NCBI GenBank assembly: GCA_007844125.1
Contig: CM017557.1
Location: 59,177,514-59,241,513 of the forward strand
Direction: 5' to 3'
Origin: Sinonovacula constricta
Taxonomy: Eukaryota > Mollusca > Bivalvia > Cardiida > Solecurtidae
Length of the DNA stretch: 64,000 nt
Made by a program: the position numbers and the translations under genes. The number at the start of each line of letters is the position of its first letter. Position 1 is the first letter of the stretch. Below, one piece after another: positions 10,461 through 23,843 of the stretch. The notes under the pieces are model-generated. The model was not told where the DNA came from and did not search any database. It worked only from the letters and a program-made list of their open reading frames with translations.

Positions 10461-13400
10461 AAAAATGTGCAAATTAATATGCATGTATTTGCAGAACCCA
10501 AGATGTCTAATTATTTAAGAATCTTGAAGATGAGTTGAACATATTTTTTTATCATTATTATTATTGTTATTAGAATTTCTGTTCCTGAAGTCAATTAATC
10601 TAGAAATCAAACAAAGTGCTTTACTTTCTGTTTGTTTGTTTCTTCTGTCCAGCTATATTCAATTTTTATTCTATTAAGTTCTTTTAAAGACATTTTTTCT
10701 GATGTTTTTGATATATATATATATAGTTCACAAAAATATGTTCATAATATCGTACAGTATAGCTTACTTTAATCATACCTATACATTATAAACTCACTTT
10801 AAATTTTATAGACTCATTTTTTATTAATTATTGTTAATGTGATGGTTTTAGTCTGAGACTCAATTTACTGGTCACTCAGTCTTGATTGTAAAATCAGTTT
10901 TGGACTTGTTAATCAGAAAAGAGAATTTTCATTTTTGACTAATTGACTTTTTTCTTCCGAAAGTCAACATTGTATATTTTTATTTTCATTATATTTGGTC
11001 ACAAAAGATATCTCGAGCTTAGAAAGAAAAGATCTATTCAACTATGATTAAACCTATGTTTGTAGCTAATGTCACCCGTGGCTGAGTGGTAGGGTTGCTT
11101 ACTTCTTATTCTTTCGACTGTGCGGCCTCAAACAGTGTGGGTTTGAGCCCAGGTCAGGAAAAGGACTTGCAGTGCAACACTGGTTCTACTAATATATATT
11201 TCTAGGATTTTCCTCATCAAAATAGTTGTATGCCCCTGTAATGAAAATAATGTATTTAAAAAAGTCATAAAACAAATAATAATCCAAGTCACTAAAACCA
11301 TTTTGCTTCTCAGTGAAATTTACTGTAAACTTAATGATAATTGATGTTTACCTTCAGTTTCATGATTTGTTTGAACTCACTTGAAAATCGATGTTTTCTG
11401 TGTTAAAATTTAAGACATAACTCCAGCTATGTTTGTAACTTAACCATCTCCAAATTTTAACTATGCTGTTTTTGTTTCAGATGAATGTAGAAAATGTGTA
11501 AATCGTTGTTAAAGTTATTTGTAAGTTCCATGTTAGCAAAATTTTTGTATTGTTTTAGCTTTATTTATATTTATATGAACACAGTCATTCAATCCATCAT
11601 GGGGTTGATATTATTGTTTGTTCACTTCTAGACATAATATGCCATACATATCATCCATTAAATGGGTACAGTATGTGGCAAGCATCTTGTTTAATCTCAG
11701 CTCTGAAAAGATTTGAGTACCATTGCAGGAAAATTGTTGAAATTGGCCTCAGTAATTTTTATGTGCATGTTAGCATACATAAGATTGTTCATCTCTGCAT
11801 CATAATTCTCATTTTTGCTAAAACAGCTTTTTTCCATACAAAGTGTCTTTTAAATTGCTTCTTTGAGGAAGCACTTTAATTGAATGATTATGACTTACCT
11901 TTAATTGAAGACCATGATTGATCCATAATTTTATCCGACACAAAATCATCCTGAAATCTTAAGTCATGAAAATGTTCCAAGACCAGAAAGTGTAGTGTGA
12001 AAAATTTTATGGCTTGAGACTTAGAACTTTTGTGCTTGAGGCTAGGATCATTTTCAAACATCTGATTGGTCCAATTAGAGTAAAGATTTGAATTTGACCA
12101 ATTAGAGGCTTGAAAGTGATTTGAGTCTTGAGCTCCAGGTTTCAAGCCCTGAGGTACTTGATTAAAGTTGCATTGTGCCAACAATTTTAACATCTTACAA
12201 TTAAAGGGAGTATTTATCAAGCTAACTTTATAAACAAAATGCTGGTACTGGTCAACGTTTTCCTATTGTTGCAGTATGATTGCCAATTAAATTGGAGTTG
12301 ATAAATATGAAAAATATTTATCTGCAAAAATATTTATCTGAAAAATTATGTTAACTTTCCTTAAGTGTTGAACAACTGAAACTAGCCTGAAAGTTTTTAT
12401 GCATTATTATATTTTGCAGCAAATAGTACATACCCAGATCAGAATACAAAAGCTAGCATATCTGAATCGACACTTTTCTTCTAGGCCTGATAAATTAGTG
12501 GTTATCATGTTAAGAGTTTGAATTCACAAAATTAATAATTAAATATGTTGGCTGTGCTGCACTGTACGTTGTAACAGTGTGATGTGAACTACATTTACAG
12601 TCATCCTCTCTTTACTTAAAAGCCCTAAAGGATATATTTCCCTGCTTTAAGTCACTTGTTATTTTTAGTCAAATGAATTGTGTAAGGTAGTCAAAAACAG
12701 TAGGCAATTTATGCTCTTTTTTTTATAACAAATATTTTGTCTTCAGAAAAGGCAGCTGATAGAGAAAATATTATTTTGGGGTCTTAAGGGCAGGATTATA
12801 ACTATGTAGTACCCTTTTAATTAATAATCCACAGAGAAAACATTTCATTGTGATATTTTTTTTTAATTTGGATGATTATTTAAAACTTTAAAAGAAAACA
12901 TCTTTTAAAAAAGGTTTAGTCAGTATGAGGTCATTTTGAAGATTGAATTGTACTGTGTATTGTTGTTTTGACAATTGTTCATGACTAAAAAAAGATTGTC
13001 ACTTTATAAGGGAAGTAACTCTAAGTCACTTTTTTCTACTGCTAACACAGTTATCCTTTGGTGTGGTTACTCCTATAAAATGACTGTTCCCAAACTGTCA
13101 ATCAAATTACATCAATTGGTTAATCCAATCAGTGCAAGGTGCACATGGTGACCAGATCACCTACTTTACACAGATGAGCACATGTGTTCAGTTTGTGGTA
13201 CTGTTAGTGAGCACAGTACAATTATAAACTCCCAAAATATCAATAGGGGGAAGAGCTAACGGTACTTACAAATTGCAGAACTGGCTGGAGAATAATTGTT
13301 TAACTTTTCAGTTCCAACACTACAAAGTTTATTTGAGAACATATATATACAGTATATATATTCCCTTTTATGTAGAACTCTGGTATTTTACACATCTATG

Positions 13401-13703
13401 TCTTTCTACCTCAGTTAGTTTCTCATATAGGTGATTGTGTTTAAATTATTCCTACATCATTCAAAATAAATCCTGATAAAAATTATCTAAAATGAAAAGC
13501 TTTGTAAAAAGAAAAGCTTTGTTCAAAAATAGCTTTAGTAGGATTTTTGATTACAATTTAAAATGTTTGTCATGGTTTTAGTTCTAAAGTTGCCTTTTAA
13601 TTTTGACTAGGGAATAAATTATTTTTTTAATTGACACCAGTTGTTTTATTGAGAACATATGTACAACAGTATATTTTAATGGACTTTACATATTGAATAA
13701 GTC
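10461..13703. other. Gene-free AT-rich stretch
   Basis: Apart from a SINE-3 copy (11071-11275) I see only AT-rich DNA without coding signals, splice-bounded segments or strong repeats. The short frames at 11673-11879 and 11888-12220 have no recognisable content. Confidence 0.5.
11071..11275 (+). repeat. SINE-3 copy, diverged
   Basis: Head GTGGCTGAGTGGTAGGGTTG, B-box-like GGGTTTGAGCCC, and tail AATGTATTTAAAA. The middle of the body is shortened compared with the copies at 8013 and 9107. Confidence 0.65.
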
Positions 13704-14206
13704 TTAAGGGTGGTATTTGACAGTTTGGACCAAAAACATTTTCATTTATAATCTTAATGAACCATAGTTACCTGAACAGACCTTGCAAAATTGTTGTTTA
13801 TTAATGTCCTACACTTGTCTGAAAAGTGAACCATAATGCCACACACATCATTACAAACATGTATTTCCTATCTGAGCCACACTGCACAGTTAGCTATTTT
13901 TAAACCAAGAAAACCATGTGACCACTTCCGTTTTAGCTAATCTACATTATCTGCTGTGACATCAATGTCTATTTTTAGCAGGAATCCCAATTGTTCTTAT
14001 TTATAGATTTGAAAAGAATGAACATTATATGTGTTGATTAACAAGTTTTAAGGCCTTAAAATTTAACATAACTCTTATAAATCGTCAAAGCTTAGACTAA
14101 AGTATGATTTTTTTTCTACAGAAATTATGTACAAATACCACAAACAGTGGTCAGATATTGTTGCATATATATTAGATATAGGCAGATTGTTGGATACCAC
14201 CTTTAA
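13704..14206 (+). mobile_element. MITE-4 copy with TTAA termini
   Basis: Runs from TTAAGGGTGGTATTTGACAG to GTTGGATACCACCTTTAA. The internal landmarks of the family (TACCTGAACAGACCTTGCAA, TGTCTGAAAAGTGAACCATA, GTATTTCCTATCTGAGCCAC) are in the same order as in 4007-4498. Confidence 0.8.
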
Positions 14207-14644
14207 GTTAATAAAAATGGTGTTGAAAGAGCATTTAAACATCTTCAAATAGCGTGACTATTGTTAAGTGAGAAAACAAGTAGTCTGAACAAACCTAGTC
14301 AAACTTTTTGTTAAAATTGGGAAGAGTGTCTTTTTTATAAGTATTTAGTATCCTTAAATGTTGATTTTATTTTTTTAATACCCGATACACATACTGGTCC
14401 AACATTGGTTTAATTGGAGCTAACCTACAGTGCCTCTGGTTCCACCCAGATTTGTCTGACTGACTTCCGAAAAACCCTAACGGCTAAATTATATTTAGGC
14501 CCCAAAAGGGTGTGATATAGTAGTCACACACTGTCAGTATGCTCCTTTCCCAGGACTCATCCATACTATACTTTGATCAAACTTCACCTTACAGACATAC
14601 ATGTACATTTAAAAGGTGTGGGTCATTCAACATTATCAAGTGCA

Positions 14645-14895
14645 GTAATTTAGGTCAAGGTCATACTCATGTTCATTACATGTTTCAAGGTCAAGGTCAT
14701 ACTTATGGTCACTGCATCCTCGAGGTCAAGGTCATACCTATGGGTCAATGCATCTGCAAGGTCAAGGTCATACTTAGTCACTGCATCTACAAGGTCATGG
14801 TCACACAGTCAATGCATCTGCAAGGTCAAGGTCATACTTACAGTCAATGCATCCTCGAAGTCAAGGTCATACTTATGGTCAATTCATCCTTGGAG
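14645..14895 (+). repeat. Tandem array of ~31-38-bp units built on TCAAGGTCA
   Basis: About seven units each carry AAGGTCAAGGTCATAC or a one-base variant, followed by a variable linker such as TTATGGTCAATGCATC. TCAAGGTCA is the extended half-site bound by ERR and NR5A nuclear receptors, and AGGTCA-AGGTCA is a direct repeat with zero spacing. The frames of 120 and 117 residues here are translations of the array. Confidence 0.7.
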
Positions 14896-16104
14896 AGGTA
14901 GGTGGGAGGCATATGTCGATTTCAGTGACATTTCTTGTTTAAGCATCCATTACATGATTTGGCTAATGATAAGATTCGTCCATTCAAGTACAGAGCATTT
15001 CATAATACCCTGTTATAATTGAAAATCTCACTTTTGTTAACTCATTGTAAATATTTAGTTTCATGTAAGTAAGAAAAGGAGTTTGAAAGAGACAACCATA
15101 GAGAAGAATTGTGAGCTTTTCGACCAATTTAACACCAAGGGTCAAAGTTTGTTAATTTAGTTTAAAAAGTCTTAAGGATATTCTGTGATGGTGATTTAAT
15201 GAGGTCTTTCTCCATCATTATCTACTGGAAGTTGCCAAATTGCTGTTAACTGTTAGTCTTGACAGTTTTCAATGATTTTTTTTTCTGTCATCACACTAAC
15301 GAAATAATAGTTACTATTTCAATGTCCTACTTCTGTTTGTAAGAAGACCCAAGACAAATGACTAGGAAGGAAAACCATTTCACCGCTGGAAGACTTGCCT
15401 CTTTGAATATTTCTAAAAGCAGTAATTATTCTTCACAAACATGGAAGTCTTGCCACTTTAAATGTTTTTGAAAGCCATCATTTCTCTTCACAGACATTGT
15501 TTTCCATAACAGTTGAAAATGAGTTAAAAAATAATAAGAAACACACTAAAAATAAATATAATTAAAAGAATCACTAGTTGTTAATTTGAAAAGTGGTGAG
15601 AAAAACATTGCACAAAAAAGTTGTGTTTTTTTTAGGATTTAAACCAGAATCCTCTTGTATGGCAGTCAGGTGATCTACTGAGTCTTGGGGACAGTCTTTT
15701 TTTATGCAGTTTTATTTTACATTGTGACTGCCAAAGTGTTAACTAATTTCAACAAAACCTAAACTGACAGGTTTTGACCCGTGCTTATTGTTTTTGTGAT
15801 TAAACACTGACCCATTGAGTCAGTCACTACTACTGTTTGGTCAATCTTCTGTGCCATATACTTCCTGTTTTAAACTGCTTTGTACAGTATGTTTGATAGT
15901 ATGGCTTCAACAAAATATAAAATGTTTCCAATTATTTATAAAACACTCTGGCCATTTGTACCTGAAGGTAGAAAATTGTAAGCCTAACCTAGTCTAGAAC
16001 TATGAAGTGCTTTATACATCTTTATTATTTAGTAAATAAGAGCTATATTTATTAATTCAATTCATGATTTAAATTAGGCATTAGGTAATAGCAAGTTATT
16101 GTCT

Positions 16105-16375
16105 ACTTTCAAGCTACTGCTAGTTCAGCCGCTTTAACAGTTTACACCCTGGTCATTGGGTCCGTTTGTTAATCCTGTACTATGGCAGCCGACAATTGTC
16201 ACTGGGAAGTCATATGACTGACCTAAGGGTACCCATTTATACACCTGGGTGGAGTGGAACAACTTGAGGTAAATTTCTTGCTTAAGGAAATAAGTGGTGA
16301 CCTGACCAGGGTTCGAACCATGGACCTCATGATCAAGAGTCATGCACTCAGCTCTTTAATTACAGGCAGGGATAC
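16105..16375 (-). repeat. tRNA-related dispersed repeat
   Basis: On the minus strand GGTTCGAACCCTGGTCAGGTC follows a region like a tRNA 5' half (GAGCTGAGTGCATGACTC). This is a B-box in the position expected for a tRNA-derived element. It differs from SINE-1, -2 and -3, and the secondary structure is too poor for a tRNA gene. Confidence 0.45.
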
Positions 16376-18712
16376 TGACCACTTTACAATTATTTTGAAG
16401 AAGAAGATAGATGAAGTATCTTGGTTACAGCTATGCATATATACAGAAATCGTAGACCCACACAATTAGCATGCCATATATATTTAAATTATTGCATCAC
16501 TATCAAGCCAATCAGCCCATTATTTATGACTGACAGGTACACATGACAAATATTACCCTGCACAATATTAAGGAATATACTAGGTATTTGAGCTTCAACA
16601 GCTACAAATAATTTGTCATTAAACCTTTGAGTCTCCCAACCTACAAGTAACCTGTCTTGATGAACAGCATGTGACATGTAATCTAGTGACCAGGGCTTTT
16701 TTTTATTATTCCATTATACATTGTGTGGTTCAACAGTTTTTCTCTTCTTTTTGTCTTTAAATGAAAAAATACAAATATGACTGTGTTTTTGAAGTTGCTT
16801 TAAAAAAGGTTGCAAATATTTAGGCTTAGACTTAGCTTTTTTATGCTGAATAATGCACTAGGTTGATTTAATTGTAAGATCTTTTAATATATGTATACAT
16901 AAATAAACAAAAGTGCTTATCTGTGTGAAATATCCTTTGGCTCTCTGAGGAGTTGAATTCTTTATTTGAAAGGTTAAAGTCAGCGTTAGTGAAACTGTTC
17001 TTTTTTCGTTTCCAAATAAGTGTGCAATTTTAAATTATGCTTAAATATTTTGACCTGAAGGGTTGAATCATAGAAGTAAAGTACAAACTTGTACTGATAA
17101 TTTTTTAAATTTACTTTTGCAATATTGTTCACATTTATGTTTAATTGTTAGTTATACTTCAGAGTGATTTAAATTGTTAAATTTTCTTAATGTGCATTTT
17201 TTTGTGATCTTTCTGCAGAAGTTTGAATAGCTCAGTTTGAGATATAGAAAACTGAATAAATTTACTTTTTTCTCATTTTTAGTTTCTTTGACAAAATGTT
17301 TTGAAATATTAAAGCTTTGTTTAACCAAGATATAAATCTTTCAGCACTACATTTTTTCATTATAAGTTTTATCTTTCTTTTTTTTACATACTTCATGCCA
17401 TTCGCTGCATTTGCAGTCAGTTGTTATTTCATCACAATTTTATTATTTAGTAAGCTTTAAACTTTTCCACACTTTCGTTACTGAAACCCTTATTTATTAT
17501 CTATTACAAATAATCACATTAAATTAATGTCAGAGTGGGTACAAGAAAGTTTTGTATTTCAAATTACACTGTTATTTTTTATCTGTAAATATTTGTGATA
17601 CTTAATAAAATATTCAGTGATAAAAATCATATACTGGAAATTGAAGGTTTGTTCTCATTCCTTGCCCTAGGAATAAAAGAACAACAGGTTAATATGATTT
17701 TTAAAACTGAAAAGGACCATGCTATGTTGGTAACTCATTTGTAAATAAGTAGTTTGTTTTAAAAAAAAAAAAGAATTATTTTTATTAATTACACAAAAAT
17801 CAACATGAAAAATGGACCGCCACAGCAGGGAATCGAACCACGGGCATCTTGATTTTTGAAGAAAAACAATGGAACTATTGTCATGACTGTCCTTGGCTTT
17901 GTTAACTTGTTTGTAAGCTGTTTTTCTTGAAAAACATTCAAAATTATTCATTCAAGCTTGAAGTACTTGTGCACTATCAATCGAAACCCAATAATCAATT
18001 TGAAACAGATTTTTGTTAAACTCTATTACTCAAAGCTGTCATATATATTCAAATTAAACTAAATACTGGCTCACTATCAAAAGCAGAGCCAAGTTCAAAA
18101 GGCCAAAGGGGGTGATTTTCACTGGTAAAGTGGGAGATTTGTTATTGTCATATAAACAAAGAAGGAATGTCTCTTTTTCCAAGTAGGGAAATTTCTTAAT
18201 TTCAAAAAAAATTGAACATTCAAAGTTAACCAAACAAAGTTTTAACCAGCACTGAGAACAGTGGAGATGCTGTATGTGTGCAGCTCTTTATAGCATTTAT
18301 TTTACAAATGACAAACAGGACTATTAGCAATAAGCCTTCAATTAATTTCTTTAATTACAGGACAATCAAAGTAGCACATGTTTTACCTATACTTATATAT
18401 GAAGTAAACAGAACACTAGAATAGCCTTGGCAATGCTCAACAACAATTTAAAGCAATTTTATGACAGGAACTTCTATATAATATACAGTGTATATGGAAA
18501 GTATTAATAATAATTGACTGGCTTTGTATGTTTTTTCTTAAAATATGTCTCTCAGCCTTTAAAAAAATTGCTCAGTTATTATTTTAAAAAACAACAGAAG
18601 CTTAGTTATACCTGTATTTATTTCAAATAATTTATATTTTGTTTATTGCTATAGCAACCCATACCTGCAACAGTTGGGGACTGTTGCAATTTTGGGAATG
18701 TCATTTATAGTC

Positions 18713-18903
18713 ACCAGCCGCAATAGCTCAATTGGTAGAGCGTCCGCTTGCGGACCAGTAGGTCAGGACAGCATGACGCCTGATGCTGATGGACCGGCCG
18801 GGTTCAGTCCCAGGGCACCTCTTAAGTGCCCCTTTGCTATAATGAAAGAAATGTCGCGGCACAGTATCGGCAAAAATGCCGGCAAATCCCAATCCCATTT
18901 ATA
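18713..18903 (+). repeat. SINE-1 copy with internal deletion
   Basis: The head (CAATAGCTCAATTGGTAGAG) and the 3' body (GGTTCAGTCCCAGGGCACCT, GCCGGCAAATCCC) are kept, but the B-box and the first part of the body are gone. About 90 bases are missing compared with the copy at 60475. Confidence 0.8.
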
Positions 18904-19589
18904 GCCTGGAAGACCCTGATGGATCCTATCAGTAAAATCAAAATTTGAAGCATATTTAAAGATGTTTTTAGGCATAGGGGGGTTGCTATTTATGACAATT
19001 GGACTATTACTCGCTTTTCTGCATGTATATGACTTTATGCCATTACAAACCATTCACAATCATAACCAAAATCTGCATAACTAAAGGTTTATGTGTTGAC
19101 TGGTTCAGCCTTAAATCTGATACTACAAGTTGAACATACATTTACTAAAATCCTTTGATCTCTTTTAAAGAAAAACAACAAAGTCAAGTAAATTTTCAAA
19201 ATTATAGATGAACTATTAATGAAAAGGTTGAGCAAATTCTGCAGAAGAACTGAAAATAAAATAGATAAGTGCAAGGTGGACTTGGCAACAGACTCAGAAT
19301 CTTCTGGGCCATTTAAATACATTGACATTTTTCTGTCTGACAAGACTCCTAAATCATATCATACATTTGGTTGGTAAATATCCAAGCTCAAAAGACAATT
19401 AATTTTTAAAAAGTACATTAAAAAATGATGCGGTGGCAGAGGATAGGTGGTTACAGCTAGGTGTAAATTTGTGTTGTTTGTTGCAAGTAGTTTTGCCTTC
19501 AATGATGTTTAACAGAAAAAAAACTACAATAGATATGTTAATGACTTTGTACTTCAATTCCCTATTTTTGTAATAAAAGAAATGTTTTA

Positions 19590-19885
19590 GTCATCTCCCT
19601 TGTGGAAAGGTATTTTCTTTATAAAAGAAATATAATAAGTTTAATTTTTAATTTGCTTATTTTTTAGAAAATCACTCAACCTTTTCATCAAATTCTTATC
19701 GCAATTATTAAGATTCCATTTTATGTGTATGCTTCAGTCTTGAGTGTTTTTCAAAAGTTAAAAAATTGGAACAACCCCAAGTTTTCTGCAGTAACTATAT
19801 ACCAAATACCTACCCACAAACAGGTAAGAATGTAGTTTTTTTTAATAGTAAGAGTAAAGTCCCTTTACATAGGAAAAGAGGGCAT
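19590..19885 (+). repeat. Dispersed 280-bp repeat, copy B
   Basis: The opposite-orientation partner of 9425-9712, starting CTCCCTTGTGGAAAGGTATT and ending AAGTCCCTTTACATAGG. It carries an extra stretch near GAACAACCCCAAG that the other copy lacks. Confidence 0.65.
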
Positions 19886-20214
19886 TGACTCCACAGCAGA
19901 ATATTCCAAACAATATTTTTCTCTCTAATTAAGGGATTATGGAAAATTTGTAACACTGTTGGTATGGGATTCTAAAGCATTGCTTTGAAATAGTATTGTT
20001 TCTGTTTTAGGAAATAACAGCAATAATTTCTGAAAATTTCATTAAAATACATAATAAATAATAAACAAAACACAAAGCCAGTCTGATTAATTCTGGACGA
20101 TGCCTTATTAAGCTGAACAAAAAAAATTCTGCCGATTTCGGTCGGCCCAGGACCATTTCTGCAATTCGATGATGATGAGAACATTAAATTTTTAGGGGAG
20201 AGGGTAAGGGGAAG

Positions 20215-21080
20215 CGGCTTAAGTTAGTTCCTCAGTTGCGCGACAATCAACCGACTAGATGACAGAATTCCCTGGAGAACACCGATTGGCGTAGACAAAC
20301 AACAATTCAACTTAACAAGTTGAACGGTTTGTAACATGCAATTTTATTGGTTGTTACCCAACTGTTCATCCAAATAGAAAATCTGTCTCGGCGGCAACAA
20401 GCGAAAGTCAAGAGGACAGAATTATCTAAGGAACACCGATTGGAGGAGACAACCAATCTGAACACCTCGGATAATTCACGAATCATCCCGAGGATGGAAT
20501 TACCCAAGGAGTTCCAGCTGGTAGATACGATTAAACTCAATCGGAACACCTCGGATAATTCACGAATCATCCCGAGGATGGAATTACCCAAGGAGTTCCA
20601 GCTGGTAGATACGATTAAACTCAATCGGAACACCTCGGATAATTCTCGAATCATCTCTCGGATTTCCCTAAATGGGACTGCTTTTGTGACAGATGTCAAA
20701 ACAAAGATGGCAGCTCAGATGACAGCTCACTACAGTATGAAGCCTGTAAAACTTCAATTCGTGGCTGCTTTAATTTTAAATCATTCAGGTTTCATTTACC
20801 CAGCGCAGCAGACATGCAGCTGTCAAACAATGCTATTGTTCATGTTTTGTGTGAAGTACATTTTAGGCATATTCTTCTTCCGACTGCCGGCGAACAAAAC
20901 GATCGTGATTTCATTGAGTATCATTGCACCAGATATATCCAATGGATGATTGTCCTGAGGACGGAATTACCCAAGGAGTTCAGCTTGGATTAAATTTACG
21001 ATTAGTAATGCGCAATTACATTGGTTGTTACCGACTGTTCATCCAATCAGAAAAGCCGTAGCTCAGCGATAATGCATCCA
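20215..21080 (+). repeat. Dispersed element (family 6), copy A
   Basis: It holds many copies of a motif pair on both strands: GATAATTCACGAATCATCC and GGAATTACCCAAGGAGTTC. An 84-bp unit is exactly duplicated in tandem at about 20461-20628; the unit length is a multiple of three, so both strands stay open (200 and 130 residues). The middle (20690-20910) matches, in inverted orientation, the copy at 30015-30680. The 5' and 3' flanks both carry CAATTxxATTGGTTGTTACC-type sequence, suggesting element ends. The superfamily is unknown. Confidence 0.65.
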
Positions 21081-23467
21081 GTTAAGTTTTGGTGGTGACT
21101 GTTTACAACTACATAATTTTAGTGGTAAAAATACCCGAAAATATTTGGGATTATTATCTCACTTGGCGAGAATTGTAGATGCGGAATGTAAAAACAAATT
21201 CGCATGGGAATGGATAGAAAGTTTATTGAATTTGATGGTATTCATGTAGCTCTGTCCTAATTTATTAGAAAGATCGACAGTCCAGGAAAATGTAGGTGTA
21301 ATTTTTGTCGTATGGGTCTCCAGGAGGTGTTGCTCAAGTAAGGTTTTATGGTAAAATACTTTAGTGAAATGAAACTTTTGTGGACTTTAAGAATTTCCGA
21401 AATCCAAAAAATACATGCTTCTTCTTTGTGGGTGTGCTTGACCTTTGCTAGTCATCTCGTCAGTCACATTGTTGTATATGTATTATGACTTCACAATACA
21501 TATCCATGTAAATATGCTGGATTGTTTAGAGAAATGCTAATATTTATTTTTTTACTTATAGACTAGTATTTGTTATTCATGACACTGTATAATATAAAGC
21601 CACACTGTTTTGTAGTCCCTGTGTTCTAATTCTTGTCATCTCCTATATTCCGAACTCTACTTACTGTGAACAGCTTTAAAGTATGTAGAGTTTTCGAAAA
21701 CAAAAGACAGATTTTACTCTGTTTGAATTCATCTTACATTTGATAGTTTTAAGCTAAATATTTACCCTAAAATGTCTATGGCAAAAAACAATTTAAATGG
21801 CCAGTTTTTGTGAAATTTTGAAAAAGAAAATATTCCTTTTCAAATATATCTATATATTATATGTTGATAATTTTATTTTGTTCATAGCATACATTTTATT
21901 AGTTGTAAGTAAATAAAAAAGGATAAAAAGCTCTGATCTTTTTATGGTGAACTGATAAAATATAGTTTCAAAGATAAAATATGATTTAGGGATTTCGAAG
22001 AAGGGGTCTCTCGAAGAATTTGAGACCACTTTCTTAAAGATGAAAATCATTTTTTTTTCCAGGGCTTTGCTCCCTGATCCCCCACAGGGGGCTTTGCCCC
22101 TTGATCCCATGCTTACTGCAGCCCCCAAATCCTTCGCCGAATATTTTCCTCCCTCTTCATATCTGATCAATCACACCCCTGATAATGTTAAAGCTAGGTG
22201 TCAATAAATGATTGTAAACAGGTTAAATTTTGCATAAGTTTACTTGCTGTTTTAAAAACAGCAGCTAGAAATTTACAAATACAATGGCAGGATCACCAAT
22301 GCTACAAAACAGTCTTAAAAGTATTTATAAAAAAAAATAATGCAACAACAGAAAGGTATACAAAACGATTTGGTAATTACAAACATGAAGGATTTTAAAC
22401 TAAACAGTTTGCAATAATAAAAAATGAATGACATCTGTTTATTTCATGATTTGGGTAAAAGAGTGGAAGATACCCATGAGACATCCTTATAATTTCACTC
22501 TGGCCTGGAGTGGAAAAATAGGGTTATCATTTTCACTCTGTGTCCCATGGAAGTTACTTCTTAAATATTAAAAATATTCACATACAAAAAAGCATGAATA
22601 CAAAAAAAATTGTTGATTTGAATGTATACTTATTGTTTCCCTCATGGTCTTAGAAAAATAATATTTTCACGAGTGGCACAGTTTTCTATGACCACTAGTG
22701 AAATAAAATTTGATCATACACAAAAATCGACGCATATCCTCAGCATGTGTGCAATATCACCAATGTTAATAAGTAAAATGTTAATTTTTTTCATATTTGC
22801 TGTGAAGAATAGATAGAACAATCTTAACGCAATTCTACATTATAAATGTGTGCACTAGAACATATAGATGGAAACTAAACGTCTAGCTTTATCTAGTCAA
22901 ACTCAACTGAATTTGTCTCTTGATCACACATTACCGAGCATTATGCTTGTTCATCTTTTTTGCAAATAACAGTTACTCACAATACTCTCATTTCAATTCT
23001 TACCGGTAATCATACATACTTACATCCAGGTTGTTGTTGTTTTTTCGGAAAAAGGGGACAGGGCCAGGGTGTTTGAAAAGGGGACAATTTTGCAGTGTTT
23101 CATTAAAAAACGGGGAAAATGTGCATTACTTTATATTTGTTATCATACATCAGATATGTTATTTACAAGTCTATCTCTATATTTCTTGTTCTTGAATTCC
23201 TCCACAAGATTATCGTAGGCCAGTTGACTCAAGCTTCCATTGTAGTCACCGATTCGCAACAATGCATATAATTTCCCTATATCAGCAATAAGATATTGAA
23301 TTTTATCAGAGGGGAATTTTCATTTTAATGAGAAAAACTAGGCTTATCTTTTTAGGGGAAGGGGCCTTTTCACAGCCCTCTTTATATCAGGTAAAAGAAC
23401 ACACCCTGACATTATGATAATGTTTGTATGGAAATGAAACAATGACACTCAACAGATGGGTATGGCA
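21081..23467. other. Intergenic stretch between repeat family 6 and PAXX
   Basis: Mostly AT-rich. A GC-rich repeat fragment lies at 22063-22183 (CAGGGGTGTGATTGATCAGA on the minus strand, then two near-copies of a GGGGCAAAGCCCC motif). G-rich DNA at 23040-23115 and 23350-23380 is unexplained. No gene is seen. Confidence 0.5.
22063..22183 (-). repeat. Fragment of a GC-rich dispersed repeat
   Basis: Starts CAGGGGTGTGATTGATCAGA on the minus strand and contains repeated AAGGGGCAAAGCCCCC-type palindromic DNA. Only one end is recognisable, so the element is partial. Confidence 0.4.
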
Positions 23468-23843
23468 CTAATCAAACACCACACCATGAGCTGCCTTACG
23501 TTTTTTACTTGATGGGTTCAGCACACTCATGCCAACCTTTTTGGGTTTATTTTTATTAGGGTTCTGTCCTTTCTTAGGTCCAAGGTCCATAAATGCTGAA
23601 GTGGGTCCTGCTCCTTTTGTGGCTTTTAGACTGTCAATGGTCTGATTGGCCAACTCCAAGTCATGTGACAACTTGGTGGATTGTTCAGCTAGCCAAAAAA
23701 GCACCTCTTGCATTTCCACTTTCTTTTCAGCTGCCTTAGCTTCAAATAGGTCAAAGTCGACAGTGGCAGACCCCTTTCCAACTTTAAGGTGAACTTTGTT
23801 TCCAAGTACATTTACTTGTAAATCACCAGACTGCACACCATTT
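23468..23843 (-). CDS. PAXX: PAXX exon 2
   Basis: 376 bases with stop TAG at 23468-23470: the rest of the head, the coiled coil, the basic linker and the Ku-binding tail. Confidence 0.9.

Larger units (their letters stand above)
14207..19589. other. Intergenic stretch, few landmarks
   Basis: It contains the half-site array (14645-14895), a tRNA-related repeat (16105-16375, minus), a short tRNA-like B-box (about 17815-17850, minus) and a truncated SINE-1 (18713-18903). The remaining DNA is AT-rich and shows no gene. Confidence 0.5.

Noticed and set aside
20347..20949. A 200-residue open frame, the second longest in the window
   Set aside because: It lies entirely in repeat family 6 and is long only because of an exactly duplicated 84-bp unit; the opposite strand is equally open.
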